Positions 19,982-30,332 of a DNA stretch of 64,000 nucleotides are shown here, one piece after another. Origin of the DNA: Propionibacterium sp. (lineage in GTDB: Bacteria > Actinomycetota > Actinomycetes > Propionibacteriales > Propionibacteriaceae); assembly GCA_012839035.1 (NCBI GenBank), contig DUOB01000113.1, positions 1 to 64,000 of the forward strand. The letters are read 5' to 3'. The first letter of the stretch is position 1. Each line of letters begins with the position of its first letter. The position numbers and the translations under genes are program-made. The notes beneath the pieces are model-generated. The model was given only the letters and a program-made list of their open reading frames with translations, did not search any database and was not told the origin of the DNA.

Positions 19982-20419
19982 GTGGCGGAGACAACGGTGT
20001 GGCCCCTGGTCAGCCTCATTGCCAGGGTGAAGGACGAGTTCGAGGCATCCTTCGCGCGGCGCCTGAAGGATTCCGAGTTCGGCACACTTTCCTTGGCGCA
20101 CGCCTCCAACGTCCTGCGCCACCTGGACGAAGGCCCACACCAGGCATCCAAGATCGTCGGGGTGTGCGGTGTCAGCAAACAGGCCGTGAGTCAGCAGATC
20201 ACCCATTTGCAGCGCAACGGCTACCTGACGGTGCGTCCGCATCCAACCGACCATCGCGCCCGGCTGCTGGAGACCACGGACAAGGGAGTACGCGCCAGAG
20301 CGTTCGTTGAGCAGACCTTCGCAGAGATCGAAGCGGACTGGGTCGCCCGGCTGGGGCCGGAGGACGGACCCGAGCTGCGTCGCCTGCTCACCACGCTGGC
20401 AGGCACGTTCGGCGATTGA
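19982..20419 (+). CDS. MarR family winged-helix transcriptional regulator
   Basis: wHTH segment ASKIVGVCGVSKQAVSQQITHLQRNGYLTVRPHPTDHRARLLETTDKG; divergent from the FMN reductase; GTG start. Confidence 0.85.
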   Translation: MAETTVWPLVSLIARVKDEFEASFARRLKDSEFGTLSLAHASNVLRHLDEGPHQASKIVGVCGVSKQAVSQQITHLQRNGYLTVRPHPTDHRARLLETTDKGVRARAFVEQTFAEIEADWVARLGPEDGPELRRLLTTLAGTFGD

Positions 20420-20422
20420 GCC

Positions 20423-21715
20423 TCAGGCGCTCTTCTCGCGCCGCTCGCGCTTGGGCAGCTGGGAGCGGGGGATGAGAATCGGCAGCGCGGATTGGTTGAC
20501 GACGTCACTGGAGATGACGACACGGGCGACGTCCTCTTCGCTCGGCACGTCATACATCACATTCAGCAGAACCTCTTCGAGGATGGCACGCAGACCGCGG
20601 GCTCCCGTGCCGCGGGCGAGTGCGAGATCGGCAACGGCCTCGACCGCGTCGTCGGTGAATTCGAGGTCCACACCGTCCAGCTCGAACAGCTTGCGGAACT
20701 GCTTGATCAGGGCGTTGCGCGGCTCCACGAGGATCCGCATGAGAGCTTCCTTGTCCAAGGGCGCAACAGACGTGATCATCGGCAGTCGCCCGATGAACTC
20801 GGGGATGAGTCCGAACTTCACAAGATCCTCGGGCCGGACGTCGGCGAAGGGATCACCCGACTCGGGCTGGCGCACCTCGGCGTCGTTGTTGAACCCGATC
20901 GGACGTTTGCCCACCCGGCTGTCGATGATGTGTTCAAGGCCGGAAAAGGCTCCTCCGACGATGAACAGCACGTTCGTGGTGTCGATCTGGATGAAGTCCT
21001 GATGCGGGTGCTTGCGTCCACCTTGCGGCGGCACGGACGCCGTTGTGCCCTCAAGAATCTTGAGGAGCGCCTGCTGGACTCCCTCACCCGACACATCACG
21101 GGTGATCGACGGGTTCTCCGACTTGCGGGCCACTTTGTCGATCTCGTCGATATAGATGATGCCGGTCTCGGCCTTCTTCACGTCGAAATCGGCGGCCTGG
21201 ATGAGCTTGAGCAGGATGTTCTCAACATCCTCACCCACATAGCCCGCCTCGGTCAGGGCAGTCGCATCCGCCATGGCGAACGGCACGTTCAGCATCTTGG
21301 CGAGGGTCTGCGCAAGATAGGTCTTGCCGCACCCGGTCGGCCCTATCAGCAGAATGTTGGACTTGCCCAGCTCGACTGCGTCGTCCTCGGCCGCACGTCG
21401 AGGCGTCGAGGCTGCTTGGGCCTGGACACGCTTGTAATGGTTGTAGACAGCAACGGCCAGGGCCTTCTTGGCATTGCCCTGACCGATGACATAGGTGTCG
21501 AGAAACTCGCGGATCTGCCGCGGCTTGGGAAGTTCGTCCAACAGGCCGACGTCGGAACCCTCGGAGAACTCCTCCTCGATGATTTCGTTGCAGAGGTCGA
21601 TGCACTCGTCACAGATATAGACCCCAGGGCCAGCAATGAGCTTCTTGACCTGCTTCTGGCTCTTTCCGCAGAAGTTGCACTTGAGCAGATCACCGCTCTC
21701 ACCGATGCGCGCCAT
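20423..21715 (-). CDS. clpX: ATP-dependent Clp protease ATP-binding subunit ClpX
   Basis: N-terminal zinc finger [66 protein letters not shown]. Confidence 0.98.
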   Translation of the reverse strand: MARIGESGDLLKCNFCGKSQKQVKKLIAGPGVYICDECIDLCNEIIEEEFSEGSDVGLLDELPKPRQIREFLDTYVIGQGNAKKALAVAVYNHYKRVQAQAASTPRRAAEDDAVELGKSNILLIGPTGCGKTYLAQTLAKMLNVPFAMADATALTEAGYVGEDVENILLKLIQAADFDVKKAETGIIYIDEIDKVARKSENPSITRDVSGEGVQQALLKILEGTTASVPPQGGRKHPHQDFIQIDTTNVLFIVGGAFSGLEHIIDSRVGKRPIGFNNDAEVRQPESGDPFADVRPEDLVKFGLIPEFIGRLPMITSVAPLDKEALMRILVEPRNALIKQFRKLFELDGVDLEFTDDAVEAVADLALARGTGARGLRAILEEVLLNVMYDVPSEEDVARVVISSDVVNQSALPILIPRSQLPKRERREKSA

Positions 21716-21873
21716 TGCCGGCCTCCCGAATCTTCAAGGTTCCGACTCTCACCCCGGGTGGGTTCGAGCCCGGCCCTCGTGGTGTCCAAGACCACGCGGA
21801 CCACACCCTAACCCGCCGGCGGCCGACAGATGTTGTCAGTCCGTCGGCGGGGCAGAGTGTTGTTCAGTTGTCG

Positions 21874-22578
21874 TCAGTCGGCATTCTTCAATGACACGAG
21901 GATGTCATCGATGATGCCGTATTCCTTGGCTTGCTCCGCGGTCAGGTATTTGTCCCGCTCGACGTCCCGGCTGACCACCGACACGTCCTGGCCCGTGGCA
22001 TCCGCGATCATCTGCTCCATCAGCGAACGGATGCGCAGGATCTCGTTGGCCTGGATCTCCAGATCCGAGGACTGACCATAGGACGACTGGCCCATCGCCG
22101 GCTGATGGATGAGGATCGTCGAGTGCGGCAGTGCCAGCCGTCGACCCTTGGTCCCCGCCATGAGGAGCACAGCCGCCGCCGAGGCCGCCATGCCCAGGCA
22201 GATGGTCTCGATGTCCGGCTTGATGTAACGCATCGTGTCGTAGATCGCGGTCATCGCCGAGAACGAGCCGCCCGGGGAGTTGATATAGATGCTGATCTTC
22301 CGGTCGGCATCCATCGACTGCAACACGAGCAGCTGGGCCATCACGGCATTGGCGATTTCATCGGTCACCGGCGTGCCGAGGAAGATCACGCGCTCCTCGA
22401 ACAGCTTGGTGTAGGGATCGACGCGGCGCACGCCATAAGAGGTGCGCTCTTCCCACTGGGGGATGAAGTAGTTGGACATGGGACCCTCGGGAGCGATCCC
22501 GGAGGGCGGAAGCACCTGCTCCCGCTGTTCCATGTTGAACCGAGCAAGGTTGTTCAGATTCATGGTTGCTCCGCTCAC
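21874..22578 (-). CDS. clpP2: ATP-dependent Clp protease proteolytic subunit (ClpP2-type)
   Basis: [52 protein letters not shown]. Confidence 0.95.
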   Translation of the reverse strand: MSGATMNLNNLARFNMEQREQVLPPSGIAPEGPMSNYFIPQWEERTSYGVRRVDPYTKLFEERVIFLGTPVTDEIANAVMAQLLVLQSMDADRKISIYINSPGGSFSAMTAIYDTMRYIKPDIETICLGMAASAAAVLLMAGTKGRRLALPHSTILIHQPAMGQSSYGQSSDLEIQANEILRIRSLMEQMIADATGQDVSVVSRDVERDKYLTAEQAKEYGIIDDILVSLKNAD

Positions 22579-23234
22579 TGGTTCGGGGCGTCGTCAGTGA
22601 TCTGCGACGCCTTCTCGTAGACGTGATCGATGAAGCCGTATTCCAGGGCCTGCGCCGCTGTGAACCAGCGGTCGCGGTCGGAATCCGCATTGATCTGCTC
22701 CACCGTCTGGCCGGTGTGCTCCGCGATCAGCTCGGCCATCACCCGCTTGATGTGCAGTGACTGCTCGGCCTGGATCCGGATGTCGGAGGCGGTGCCGCCG
22801 AGACCGCCGGACGGCTGGTGCATCATGATGCGGCTGTGCGGCAGGGCATAGCGCTTGCCCTTGGTGCCCGCCGACAGCAGGAACTGGCCCATCGAGGCAG
22901 CCAGGCCCATGGCAACGGTGGCGACGTCGTTGGAGATCCACTGCATGGTGTCGAAAATCGCCATGCCGGAATCGACCGAACCACCGGGCGAGTTGATGTA
23001 GAGGTAGATGTCCTTGTCAGGGTCCTCCGCGTTGAGCAGCAGCATCTGCGCGCAGATGGCGTTCGCATTGTCGTCACGGACCTCTGAGCCCAGGAAGATG
23101 ATGCGGTTGGCCAGGAGCGCCTGATAGACGTTGTCGCTCATGCTGGATCCACCGCTGGTGGAAGCCGCGCGGATCAGCGACGGGTTGAGTCCGATGTTGT
23201 TCACGCTCCAGAAACTACCTGCCCTCTCGGACAT
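22575..23234 (-). CDS. clpP1: ATP-dependent Clp protease proteolytic subunit (ClpP1-type)
   Basis: [56 protein letters not shown] overlap with clpP2. Alternative start MSDNVYQ at 23141. Confidence 0.95.
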   Translation of the reverse strand: MSERAGSFWSVNNIGLNPSLIRAASTSGGSSMSDNVYQALLANRIIFLGSEVRDDNANAICAQMLLLNAEDPDKDIYLYINSPGGSVDSGMAIFDTMQWISNDVATVAMGLAASMGQFLLSAGTKGKRYALPHSRIMMHQPSGGLGGTASDIRIQAEQSLHIKRVMAELIAEHTGQTVEQINADSDRDRWFTAAQALEYGFIDHVYEKASQITDDAPNQ

Positions 23235-23254
23235 TCCGAACGGTTATTCTCGGC

Positions 23255-23272
23255 TGTTCGCTGACGGCGCAC
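23255..23272. promoter_or_regulatory. ClgR-like box upstream of clpP1clpP2
   Basis: tgttcgctgacggcgcac matches 17/18 positions of the C. glutamicum ClgR consensus WNNWCGCYNANRGCGWWS as I recall it. Confidence 0.6.
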
Positions 23273-23358
23273 CGGTGCTGACAGACTGATCTCCATCGTG
23301 GGTCCTGGATCACACATTCCGCATTCCAGCCCGCCCCCCGTTATGTGAAGGAGCCCCC

Positions 23359-24351
23359 GTGCCGACTCCCGCGCCCATCCGGACCGCAGCTGATCGCACC
23401 TGGCTGATCGCCCTGGCCGCCTCCATGTGGGGCTTCTCGGGACTGCTCCGGACTCCGCTGGCAAAAGACCACGCCTCCCCCACGATCGTGCTCTGGGAAC
23501 ACCTCATCCTCGTCCTGCTGGTATCCCCGGTGCTCATCGGTGCCCTCCGGGCCTGGTCGCGGAGTTCGATGCGCACCAGGATTGCCACCATCGTGATCGG
23601 CGGTGGCTCGTCCGCCTTGGCGACAACGCTGTTCACCCTGGCCTTCCGCGTGGGCGACCCGATCACCCCGCAGGTTCTGCAGAAGCTCCAGCCGCTGCTG
23701 GCCCTCACCTTCGCTGCCCTCATCCTGGGCGAGCGGCTGCGCCCCCGGTTCGCTTTCTTCGCCGTTCCGGCCCTTGTCGGAGCCTGGTTGCTCGCGTTCC
23801 CCGATCCGCTCGGGGTCGGAGTCACGAGCCTCACCCCGGCTCTGCTGGGTGTCGGCGCGGCGGCTCTCTGGGCACTCGGCACGGTGCTGGGGCGTTTCGT
23901 CAGCACCGAGCTGACGTTCCACCACGTCACCGCCCTGCGCTTCTTCTTCGGACTGCTGGCCCTGCTGATCATCGTTCTCCTCACCGGCTCTCCCCTGCAG
24001 ATGCCGATGGGCACGTGGCCGCGGTTGTTCCTGCTCGCCCTCATCCCGGGACTGCTGGCGCTCATCCTCTACTACTTCGGCCTCAAGAACACCGCCGCTT
24101 CCCGCGCCACGCTCGCCGAGCTGGCCTTCCCACTGACCGCGGCTGCCATCGGTGTGTTCGTCCAGCACGCCACCCTCCAACCGACCCAGTGGCTCGGCTT
24201 CGTCCTCGTGCTGGCGACGATCATCGCCCTCGCCCTCCATGAGGGAACCCAGCAACGGAAGGCTGTGCGGGTCCCGACACCGGGGCGGGCCGGCGTACCC
24301 TTTCTCCCCCATTCCGACGACACTCCAAGTCGCACTCGCCGCCAAGGCTGA
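23359..24351 (+). CDS. EamA/DMT family transporter
   Basis: Ten hydrophobic helices with internal EamA duplication ([14 protein letters not shown]...; [13 protein letters not shown]...). Confidence 0.9.
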   Translation: MPTPAPIRTAADRTWLIALAASMWGFSGLLRTPLAKDHASPTIVLWEHLILVLLVSPVLIGALRAWSRSSMRTRIATIVIGGGSSALATTLFTLAFRVGDPITPQVLQKLQPLLALTFAALILGERLRPRFAFFAVPALVGAWLLAFPDPLGVGVTSLTPALLGVGAAALWALGTVLGRFVSTELTFHHVTALRFFFGLLALLIIVLLTGSPLQMPMGTWPRLFLLALIPGLLALILYYFGLKNTAASRATLAELAFPLTAAAIGVFVQHATLQPTQWLGFVLVLATIIALALHEGTQQRKAVRVPTPGRAGVPFLPHSDDTPSRTRRQG

Positions 24352-24383
24352 TTGGCTGGTCCCATGATCCAGGAGGAGCAGAC

Positions 24384-25382
24384 ATGATCAAGATCGGATA
24401 CAAGGCCTCCGCCGAACAGTTCGCCCCGCGCGAGCTCGCCGACTTTGCCGTGTCGGCCGAAGCACACGGCTTCGACTCGGCCACCATCTCCGACCACTTC
24501 CAGCCATGGCGCCACAAGGGGGGTCACGCCCCCAACTCGATCGTCTGGCTGTCCCACGTCGCTGCGCGCACCGAGCGGATCATGCTGGGCACGTCGGTGA
24601 TGACGCCGACTTTTCGGTACAACCCGGCGGTCGTCGCCCAGATGTGGGCCACACTCGGCTGTCTCTATCCGAGCCGGATCATGTTGGGAGTCGGCACCGG
24701 GGAAGCGCTCAACGAGATTGCGGTGGGTCAGCCCGAGTGGCCGGCGTTCAAGGAGCGTTTCGCGCGCCTTCGCGAGGCGGTACGCCTCATGCGTCGCCTC
24801 TGGACCGAGGACCGGGTGACGTTCGAGGGCGACTACTACCGCACCGTTGATGCCATGGTCTATGACCGCCCGGACGAACCGATCCCCGTCTATGTGGCAG
24901 CGGGCGGCCCGGTGGTGGCGAAGTACGCCGGGCGTCAGGCGGACGGCTTCATCTGCACGTCCGGCAAGGGCGCGGAGCTTTATCGCGACGAACTCATCCC
25001 CGCAGTGAAAGCCGGTGCGGAGCTCAACAAGAGGGACTTCCGAGCCATTGACCGGATGATTGAGATCAAGCTGTCCTATGACCCCGATCCGGAGCTGGCC
25101 CTGGAGAACTGCCGCTTCTGGGCACCGCTGTCACTGACAGCGGAGCAGAAGCATTCGATCTCCGACCCCGAGCAGATGGAGGGCGCGGCCGACGCGTTGC
25201 CGATCGAACAGGTGGCCAGGCGATGGATCGTTGCCTCGACACCCGAGGAAGCCATCGAGCAGGTTCGGTTCTATGTGGACCTCGGCTTCAACCACCTGGT
25301 CTTCCACGCGCCCGGCCACGACCAGGAACGCTTCCTCACCACGTTTGCGGAGCAGGTCATGCCCGGCCTCCGCACCCTGTGA
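24384..25382 (+). CDS. fgd: F420-dependent glucose-6-phosphate dehydrogenase
   Basis: [81 protein letters not shown]; very close to mycobacterial Fgd1 as recalled. Confidence 0.93.
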   Translation: MIKIGYKASAEQFAPRELADFAVSAEAHGFDSATISDHFQPWRHKGGHAPNSIVWLSHVAARTERIMLGTSVMTPTFRYNPAVVAQMWATLGCLYPSRIMLGVGTGEALNEIAVGQPEWPAFKERFARLREAVRLMRRLWTEDRVTFEGDYYRTVDAMVYDRPDEPIPVYVAAGGPVVAKYAGRQADGFICTSGKGAELYRDELIPAVKAGAELNKRDFRAIDRMIEIKLSYDPDPELALENCRFWAPLSLTAEQKHSISDPEQMEGAADALPIEQVARRWIVASTPEEAIEQVRFYVDLGFNHLVFHAPGHDQERFLTTFAEQVMPGLRTL

Positions 25383-26248
25383 TGGTTGCCGGAATGGGCG
25401 AGACCTCCGCCCATGCCTCTCCACCCGAAGAACGCGCAGCACTGATCGTCGGCCTGCTCGATGAGGAACAACGGGTCCGCTATTTCGGCCACCGCTCCGA
25501 AACGCGGGCAACGACCGAGCTGGCCGCTCACATCACCGAAATCGACAAGGATGCGCTCCAGCGCAAGCCGCTGTCCCTCGAACTCCTTCGGGAACGCGAT
25601 GAGCTGCTCGCGATCCATCAGGACGCAGGGCGTCCGCACACGTGGTGGGCGCGCATCTGGTGGGGCGTGTTCTTCGTCCTGGGCTGGGCGTTCCTCGGGC
25701 TCGGTGGGGGCGCGATCCTGATCAGCGTGATCCCCGGACAGCCGGGGCGATCCGGCGGCGACTGGGTGATCCAGGACATCTCATCCCTGGCGGGACTGGC
25801 GCTCATCGGTTCCGGCGTGTCACTCGTCCTGGCCACCTTTGCCGGATTTGCCAGGAACGCCGCACTGGTCCTCGCCCGCAGGCGCAGCCTGAGCACGCTG
25901 CTCGATTGGGCCAGTCACCGCCCGGGACAGTTGGCGCGTGGGATCCATGTGGAGACGAAGCCCAATGCCTATGGCGGCGGCTGCTTCCGGACAGCCGTCG
26001 GCGGCTGCCTGCTCGGACTTGGGGGGTTCATCGCCGTCCCGCTCGCGGTCGGCCTATTTCTAGACCTCGTCCTCAACAGCCCCAACCAGGAGTGGATGAG
26101 GGGCGGCGCCATCGCGCTCGTTGCGGCTCTGCTGGTGGCCGGACTCGGCTATCTGATCCTCTCTCCCCGGCTGCGGAAGCACCGGTTGGACGTGCACCAA
26201 GCGCTGATGTGGGCGTACAACGGCCACCCTGACCCAGAATTGCGCTGA
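25382..26248 (+). CDS. Hypothetical membrane protein translationally coupled to fgd
   Basis: Start ATG overlaps the fgd stop (TGATG); about four TM segments; no recognised family. Confidence 0.7.
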   Translation: MVAGMGETSAHASPPEERAALIVGLLDEEQRVRYFGHRSETRATTELAAHITEIDKDALQRKPLSLELLRERDELLAIHQDAGRPHTWWARIWWGVFFVLGWAFLGLGGGAILISVIPGQPGRSGGDWVIQDISSLAGLALIGSGVSLVLATFAGFARNAALVLARRRSLSTLLDWASHRPGQLARGIHVETKPNAYGGGCFRTAVGGCLLGLGGFIAVPLAVGLFLDLVLNSPNQEWMRGGAIALVAALLVAGLGYLILSPRLRKHRLDVHQALMWAYNGHPDPELR

Positions 26249-26317
26249 CGGCCCGGGATGGGCTGAGCGGCCCGCCCCAGCAAGGGACGAGCCGCTCGTC
26301 GGATTGATCCGGTCTGA

Positions 26318-27787
26318 TCAGGCCTTGTCGGCTTCCGCGGTGTCCTCGACCTCGTCCGCGGAGTCCGGGCTGGCCGGCGAGTCCGGGCTGTCGGGAGAAT
26401 CCGGGCTGTCGGGCGAATCCGGGCTGTCGGCGGACTCCGCGTCCTGGCCGTCGTCGAGAGAACCGTCCTCGCGCAGGAATTTCAGGTTGATCTCGTTGCC
26501 GTCCGCGTCGGTGACGGTGGCAGCCTCGACGATCATCGCGAGCGCCTTGCCGCGACGGATCTCGGTCATCCACTCGCCCATGTGGTTGTGCTCCAGCATG
26601 TGCTGCATCTCCTGCTCGGGAGATGTGCCGGACTGCTGGGCCTTGCGGAAGATGTGCTGGGTGAGATCGTTCTGCTCGACACCGATCTCGCGGTCGTCGG
26701 CCACCTGATCCAGGAGGAGCTGCGCCTTGAGCGCCTCCGCGGAGCGCGCATCGATATCCGCCCAGAACTCTTCGGCGGTCTGCTCGGTGTCGCCGTCCTC
26801 AAGGTATTGATCCAGGGTGAGGCCGGCCTGGGCGAGCTGGTTCTGGATCTGCTGGTGGCGGGCATCGATTTCGCTCTGGAGCACCTTCTCGGGCAGGTCG
26901 ATCTCCACCCGGGAGATGAGCTCTTCGAGCACCTTGTCGCGGGCATCGGCAGCCTGCTCGAGACGACCCATGTTCTGCACGGTGGTGCGCAGGTCTTCCT
27001 GCATCTCCTCCACGGTGTCGAACTCCGAGACCAGCTGGGCGAACTCGTCATCCACCTCGGGCAGCTCCTGCACCGACACCTTCTGGAGGGTGACCGTCAC
27101 GTCGACGGTCTCGCCGCGCAGCGGCCCACCGACGAGCTCGGAGGAGAACGTGGCCGACTCGCCGACGGACAGGCCGGTCACGGCGTCGTCGAGGCCGTCC
27201 AGCATGCCGCCGGAACCGATCTTGTATTGCACGCCCTCCGCAGTCGCCTCGGCGAGCTCCTCACCGTTCTTGGCACCCACGAGGTCGATGGTCACGACGT
27301 CGCCGTCCTCGGCCGCACGCTCGACCTCGGCCAGGGTGGAGAAGCGCTGACGCAGCAGGTCGATCTGTTCCTCGACGCGCGCCTCGTCCGCCTCGACGTT
27401 GTCGACCTGCACGGAGATGCCCTCGAAGTCCGGGACCTCGAACTCGGGACGCACATCCACCTCGGCGGTGAACTCGATGAGGTCGTTGTCCTCGAGTTTG
27501 GTGATGTCGATCTCGGGCTCTCCCAGCGGAACGACACCGCTCTCCTGGACGGCCTTGCCGTAGAGGTCGGGCAGCGACTTGTTGAACGCCTCGTTGATCA
27601 CCATGCCCCGGCCGAACCGCTGATCGATCACCAGCGGCGGCACCTTGCCGGCCCGGAAGCCGGGGATGTTCACCTGTGAGGCGATTTCGCGATAGGCCTT
27701 GTCCAGCGCTGGCTTCAGCTCGGCGAATGGCACCTCCACGGTGATCTTGACCCGGGTCGGGCTCAGCTTCTCAACGGTGCTTGGCAA
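26318..27787 (-). CDS. tig: Trigger factor
   Basis: MPSTVEKLSPTRVKITVEVPFAELKPALDKAYREIASQVNIPGFRAGKVPPLVID; TTG start with GGAG RBS; C-terminal (SPD)n tail. Confidence 0.97.
   Translation of the reverse strand: MPSTVEKLSPTRVKITVEVPFAELKPALDKAYREIASQVNIPGFRAGKVPPLVIDQRFGRGMVINEAFNKSLPDLYGKAVQESGVVPLGEPEIDITKLEDNDLIEFTAEVDVRPEFEVPDFEGISVQVDNVEADEARVEEQIDLLRQRFSTLAEVERAAEDGDVVTIDLVGAKNGEELAEATAEGVQYKIGSGGMLDGLDDAVTGLSVGESATFSSELVGGPLRGETVDVTVTLQKVSVQELPEVDDEFAQLVSEFDTVEEMQEDLRTTVQNMGRLEQAADARDKVLEELISRVEIDLPEKVLQSEIDARHQQIQNQLAQAGLTLDQYLEDGDTEQTAEEFWADIDARSAEALKAQLLLDQVADDREIGVEQNDLTQHIFRKAQQSGTSPEQEMQHMLEHNHMGEWMTEIRRGKALAMIVEAATVTDADGNEINLKFLREDGSLDDGQDAESADSPDSPDSPDSPDSPDSPASPDSADEVEDTAEADKA
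26361..26440 (-). repeat. Short tandem repeat encoding the (SPD)n tail of trigger factor
   Basis: Alternating 9-mers tccgggctg / tcgggcgaa (about 18-bp unit) encoding SPDSPDSPDSPDSPDSP. Confidence 0.85.
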
Positions 27788-27820
27788 GGTCGTCTCCTGA
27801 AATGAACGTCGTTGAAACGT

Positions 27821-27892
27821 CGGGGCGACAGGACTCGAACCTGCGGTCTCCTGCTCCCAAAGCAGGCGCGCTAGCCACTACGCTACGCCCCG
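27821..27892 (-). tRNA. tRNA-Pro (TGG)
   Basis: Cloverleaf on minus strand: acceptor CGGGGCG/CGCCCCG, anticodon arm CCTGC TTTGGGA GCAGG, T-loop TTCGAGT. Confidence 0.95.
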
Positions 27893-27977
27893 TTGCCCGG
27901 ATGGGCGATGGCGAGTCTAACCACCAACTCCCATCCCAAGCCACTCCGAACACGGAAATCAGACAGCGGACACCTGA

Positions 27978-28691
27978 TCAGACTGTCTGCCCCTCGGGGA
28001 TCAGCTCGGCATAGAAAATAATGCGTGAATCCCAGTCTTTCGTGGCAGGGACATAGTCCCAGCAGATCATGATCGCGAGCTGCGGCGGGCCGTCAGGGTT
28101 GAAGAACACCCCGGATGCCGGGTCATAGGTGTCCACCCACACCTTGGTCAGACCCGTGTAGCGATAACAGACCTCGTTGCCGTTCGCGTCGGAGATCTTG
28201 ATCAGATCTCCCTCTTCCAGCCCGCCTGTCCCCTCTTGCAGACCTTGCTTGCCATAGAGGTCGTTGCCGAGCGCCTGCCCCTGGGAATAGGTGTGAATCG
28301 ATAGGATCACGTTGCCCTGGGTGGTTCCAGGCTCCGGGCTCCCCGTATACCAAGCCGTCGTATAGGGCGCGTTCAGCGGCGGGGACCCAGGGTTGCCGTC
28401 GGCATCCTTGCCCACGACGATCATCGGCGAGTCCACACCCATCCGCTCGACCTCGAAACGAGCGGGAGCGTCCATATAGCCGGTGAAATTGGTGCAGGAA
28501 TCGTTCGCAGGCGACTCCGCGGGAAGGCCGTCGGGCGCGGCGCCGGTCTCGACGGGCGCCGCAGTGTCTGCAGGAGGAAGGGCATCAACGGACGTCTCTT
28601 CCTGGGGCCTCAGCAGCAGGACCGCTCCGACGATCAGGATGACAGCGACCAGCACTCCGAGGACTGCCAAAGCCGCACGATTCTTGAACAT
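27978..28691 (-). CDS. Class F sortase
   Basis: N-terminal TM; HTYSQGQALGNDLY His region, LAIMICWDYVPATKDWDSRIIFYAEL Cys/Arg region. Confidence 0.88.
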   Translation of the reverse strand: MFKNRAALAVLGVLVAVILIVGAVLLLRPQEETSVDALPPADTAAPVETGAAPDGLPAESPANDSCTNFTGYMDAPARFEVERMGVDSPMIVVGKDADGNPGSPPLNAPYTTAWYTGSPEPGTTQGNVILSIHTYSQGQALGNDLYGKQGLQEGTGGLEEGDLIKISDANGNEVCYRYTGLTKVWVDTYDPASGVFFNPDGPPQLAIMICWDYVPATKDWDSRIIFYAELIPEGQTV

Positions 28692-28778
28692 GGCGACACT
28701 TTCTTGGGGTGATTTTTCAGCCAGCCTAGTGCTCACGAAGGCCCGCAAAGGGGACATCCGCTATGCTTGCCTGCGCAC

Positions 28779-28852
28779 GCGGATGTAGCTCAATGGTAGA
28801 GCCCCAGTCTTCCAAACTGGCTACGCGGGTTCGATTCCCGTCATCCGCTCCA
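28779..28852 (+). tRNA. tRNA-Gly (TCC)
   Basis: Acceptor GCGGATG/CATCCGC, anticodon arm CCAGT CTTCCAA ACTGG, T-loop TTCGATT, encoded CCA. Confidence 0.95.
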
Positions 28853-28910
28853 CTGTCCTGAGTCGCGACATCGTTTACATGGTGTCGCGGCTCAGTTGTT
28901 TTTGTGGGCG

Positions 28911-30332
28911 TCAGCCGAGAGCAGCCAGCGTGAGCCAGGCCAGGGTGTCCATCGTGTCCGGTTGTGTCAGTGCCCGAGCGATCAGTCTGCGTACGCGCCG
29001 GTGCGCTGCCGGCGGCTCAGCTTGCGGGTTCGGCAACAGGGCGCGCACGGCGAGCGCCCGCGCAGTCTCGGCATCAGGCCGGGGCGGCCAGAGTTCACCC
29101 GGTTCCGTCGTGCACAGCAGCTCCACCTCCTGCCGTGCACGAGCCAGCCGTTCGGCCAGCTCCGCTGGCCCCCCTGCATACAGCAATTGGAGTTCAGCGA
29201 GCGTGACAGGGTCCGTCGTGGGGTCGGTCAGCAGGCCGACCAGACGCCCGGCGAGATCCTCCAGGGTGCCGTCGACCACGGCCCCGTCGGCTGTGGCCAG
29301 GTGCAGCCCTGCCAGCAGGACGCCGGGACCGGGCGGGAGGGCGGCCAACTCGGTGGCCGCACGAGCGATGAGCTCCGGTCCGAGCAGGTCCCGGGCCCGC
29401 AGCAGGAGAATCACCCGCAGCGGATTCGGAGCATCTCCCGGCCGATCCAGATAGGCCTCGATGAGGCCGCCTGCTTCGTCATGACTCACCTGGTGGTCGG
29501 CCACCGCGCGCATCACGACCAGCCCCTCCGCCGCCGAAGCGAGTTCACCGCGGGTCACCAGTTCCCTGGCGATCCGCCCATAGCTGAGGTCCTCATCGAC
29601 ATAGGAGACCGGGAGCCGCGCCACACCCCGGGGTTCCGCCACGTCAAGCAACGCCAGATCGGGGGCCTCGGTGTCGCGGACGGTCACCGCGACGTCCGGG
29701 TGCTCGATCAGCGGGTCGACCCGATCAGCTGCCACGTGGTCCAGCGAGTCCGGAAACCACAGCGGCAATCGCTGCCGCACCGCGTCGGTGCCGGCGTACC
29801 AGTCCCCCGACAGCACCACCTGATAACGCCCGCCGGGCGCCAACTCGAGCTCCGGCGTACCCAGCCCGTCCGGTCCGGTCACGAGATCGCCGCGGATCAA
29901 CCTGAGCGAGAGACAACGGGCGGCGGAGAGAGAGTGGAAGGTGAGGTACGCGACCGCACCGGCCCCGAACACTTCCAGCAGCCCGTCCGATCCGGGAGCG
30001 ACGTCGAGCAGAAGCCGACCGATCCGCACGGGTGCCTCGCCCGTATTGGTGAGGCTGATCCGGACCCGCCACACCGTGTCGAAGCTGTGCCGCACCCGGA
30101 CCGCGACTCCCGCGCAGGTCCCGGCGGTCTCGATCTCGTCGGCTTCGATCCGCACGTCGTCGGGCACGTACGCCTCCGCACCGATCCCGCGGACACCGAA
30201 CGCGCCGGCCAGGCGTTCGGAACCACCCAACAGCAGTCCCGTGAGCGCGCCATCGGGGCCGACCGTGATCTGTACGCCGGCCGACCCGGCGGTGTCGCCC
30301 CACCAGCTGAGGACATGTTCGTGGGTGGTCAT
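28911..30332 (-). CDS. Conserved-looking hypothetical protein, translationally coupled to the Fpg/Nei glycosylase
   Basis: 473-aa ORF starting MTTHEHVLSWWGDTAGSAG; ATGA overlap with the upstream nei stop (30329-30332). Confidence 0.75.
   Translation of the reverse strand: MTTHEHVLSWWGDTAGSAGVQITVGPDGALTGLLLGGSERLAGAFGVRGIGAEAYVPDDVRIEADEIETAGTCAGVAVRVRHSFDTVWRVRISLTNTGEAPVRIGRLLLDVAPGSDGLLEVFGAGAVAYLTFHSLSAARCLSLRLIRGDLVTGPDGLGTPELELAPGGRYQVVLSGDWYAGTDAVRQRLPLWFPDSLDHVAADRVDPLIEHPDVAVTVRDTEAPDLALLDVAEPRGVARLPVSYVDEDLSYGRIARELVTRGELASAAEGLVVMRAVADHQVSHDEAGGLIEAYLDRPGDAPNPLRVILLLRARDLLGPELIARAATELAALPPGPGVLLAGLHLATADGAVVDGTLEDLAGRLVGLLTDPTTDPVTLAELQLLYAGGPAELAERLARARQEVELLCTTEPGELWPPRPDAETARALAVRALLPNPQAEPPAAHRRVRRLIARALTQPDTMDTLAWLTLAALG

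Noticed and set aside
26361-26440. Direct repeats in tig considered as CRISPR or iteron sites
   Set aside because: In-frame SPD codon repeats inside the trigger factor gene
27821-28852. tRNA-Pro/tRNA-Gly flanked interval as an integrative element
   Set aside because: No integrase, no direct repeat of tRNA 3' ends; only a sortase gene between them. tRNA-Arg at 62585 likewise has no integrase nearby
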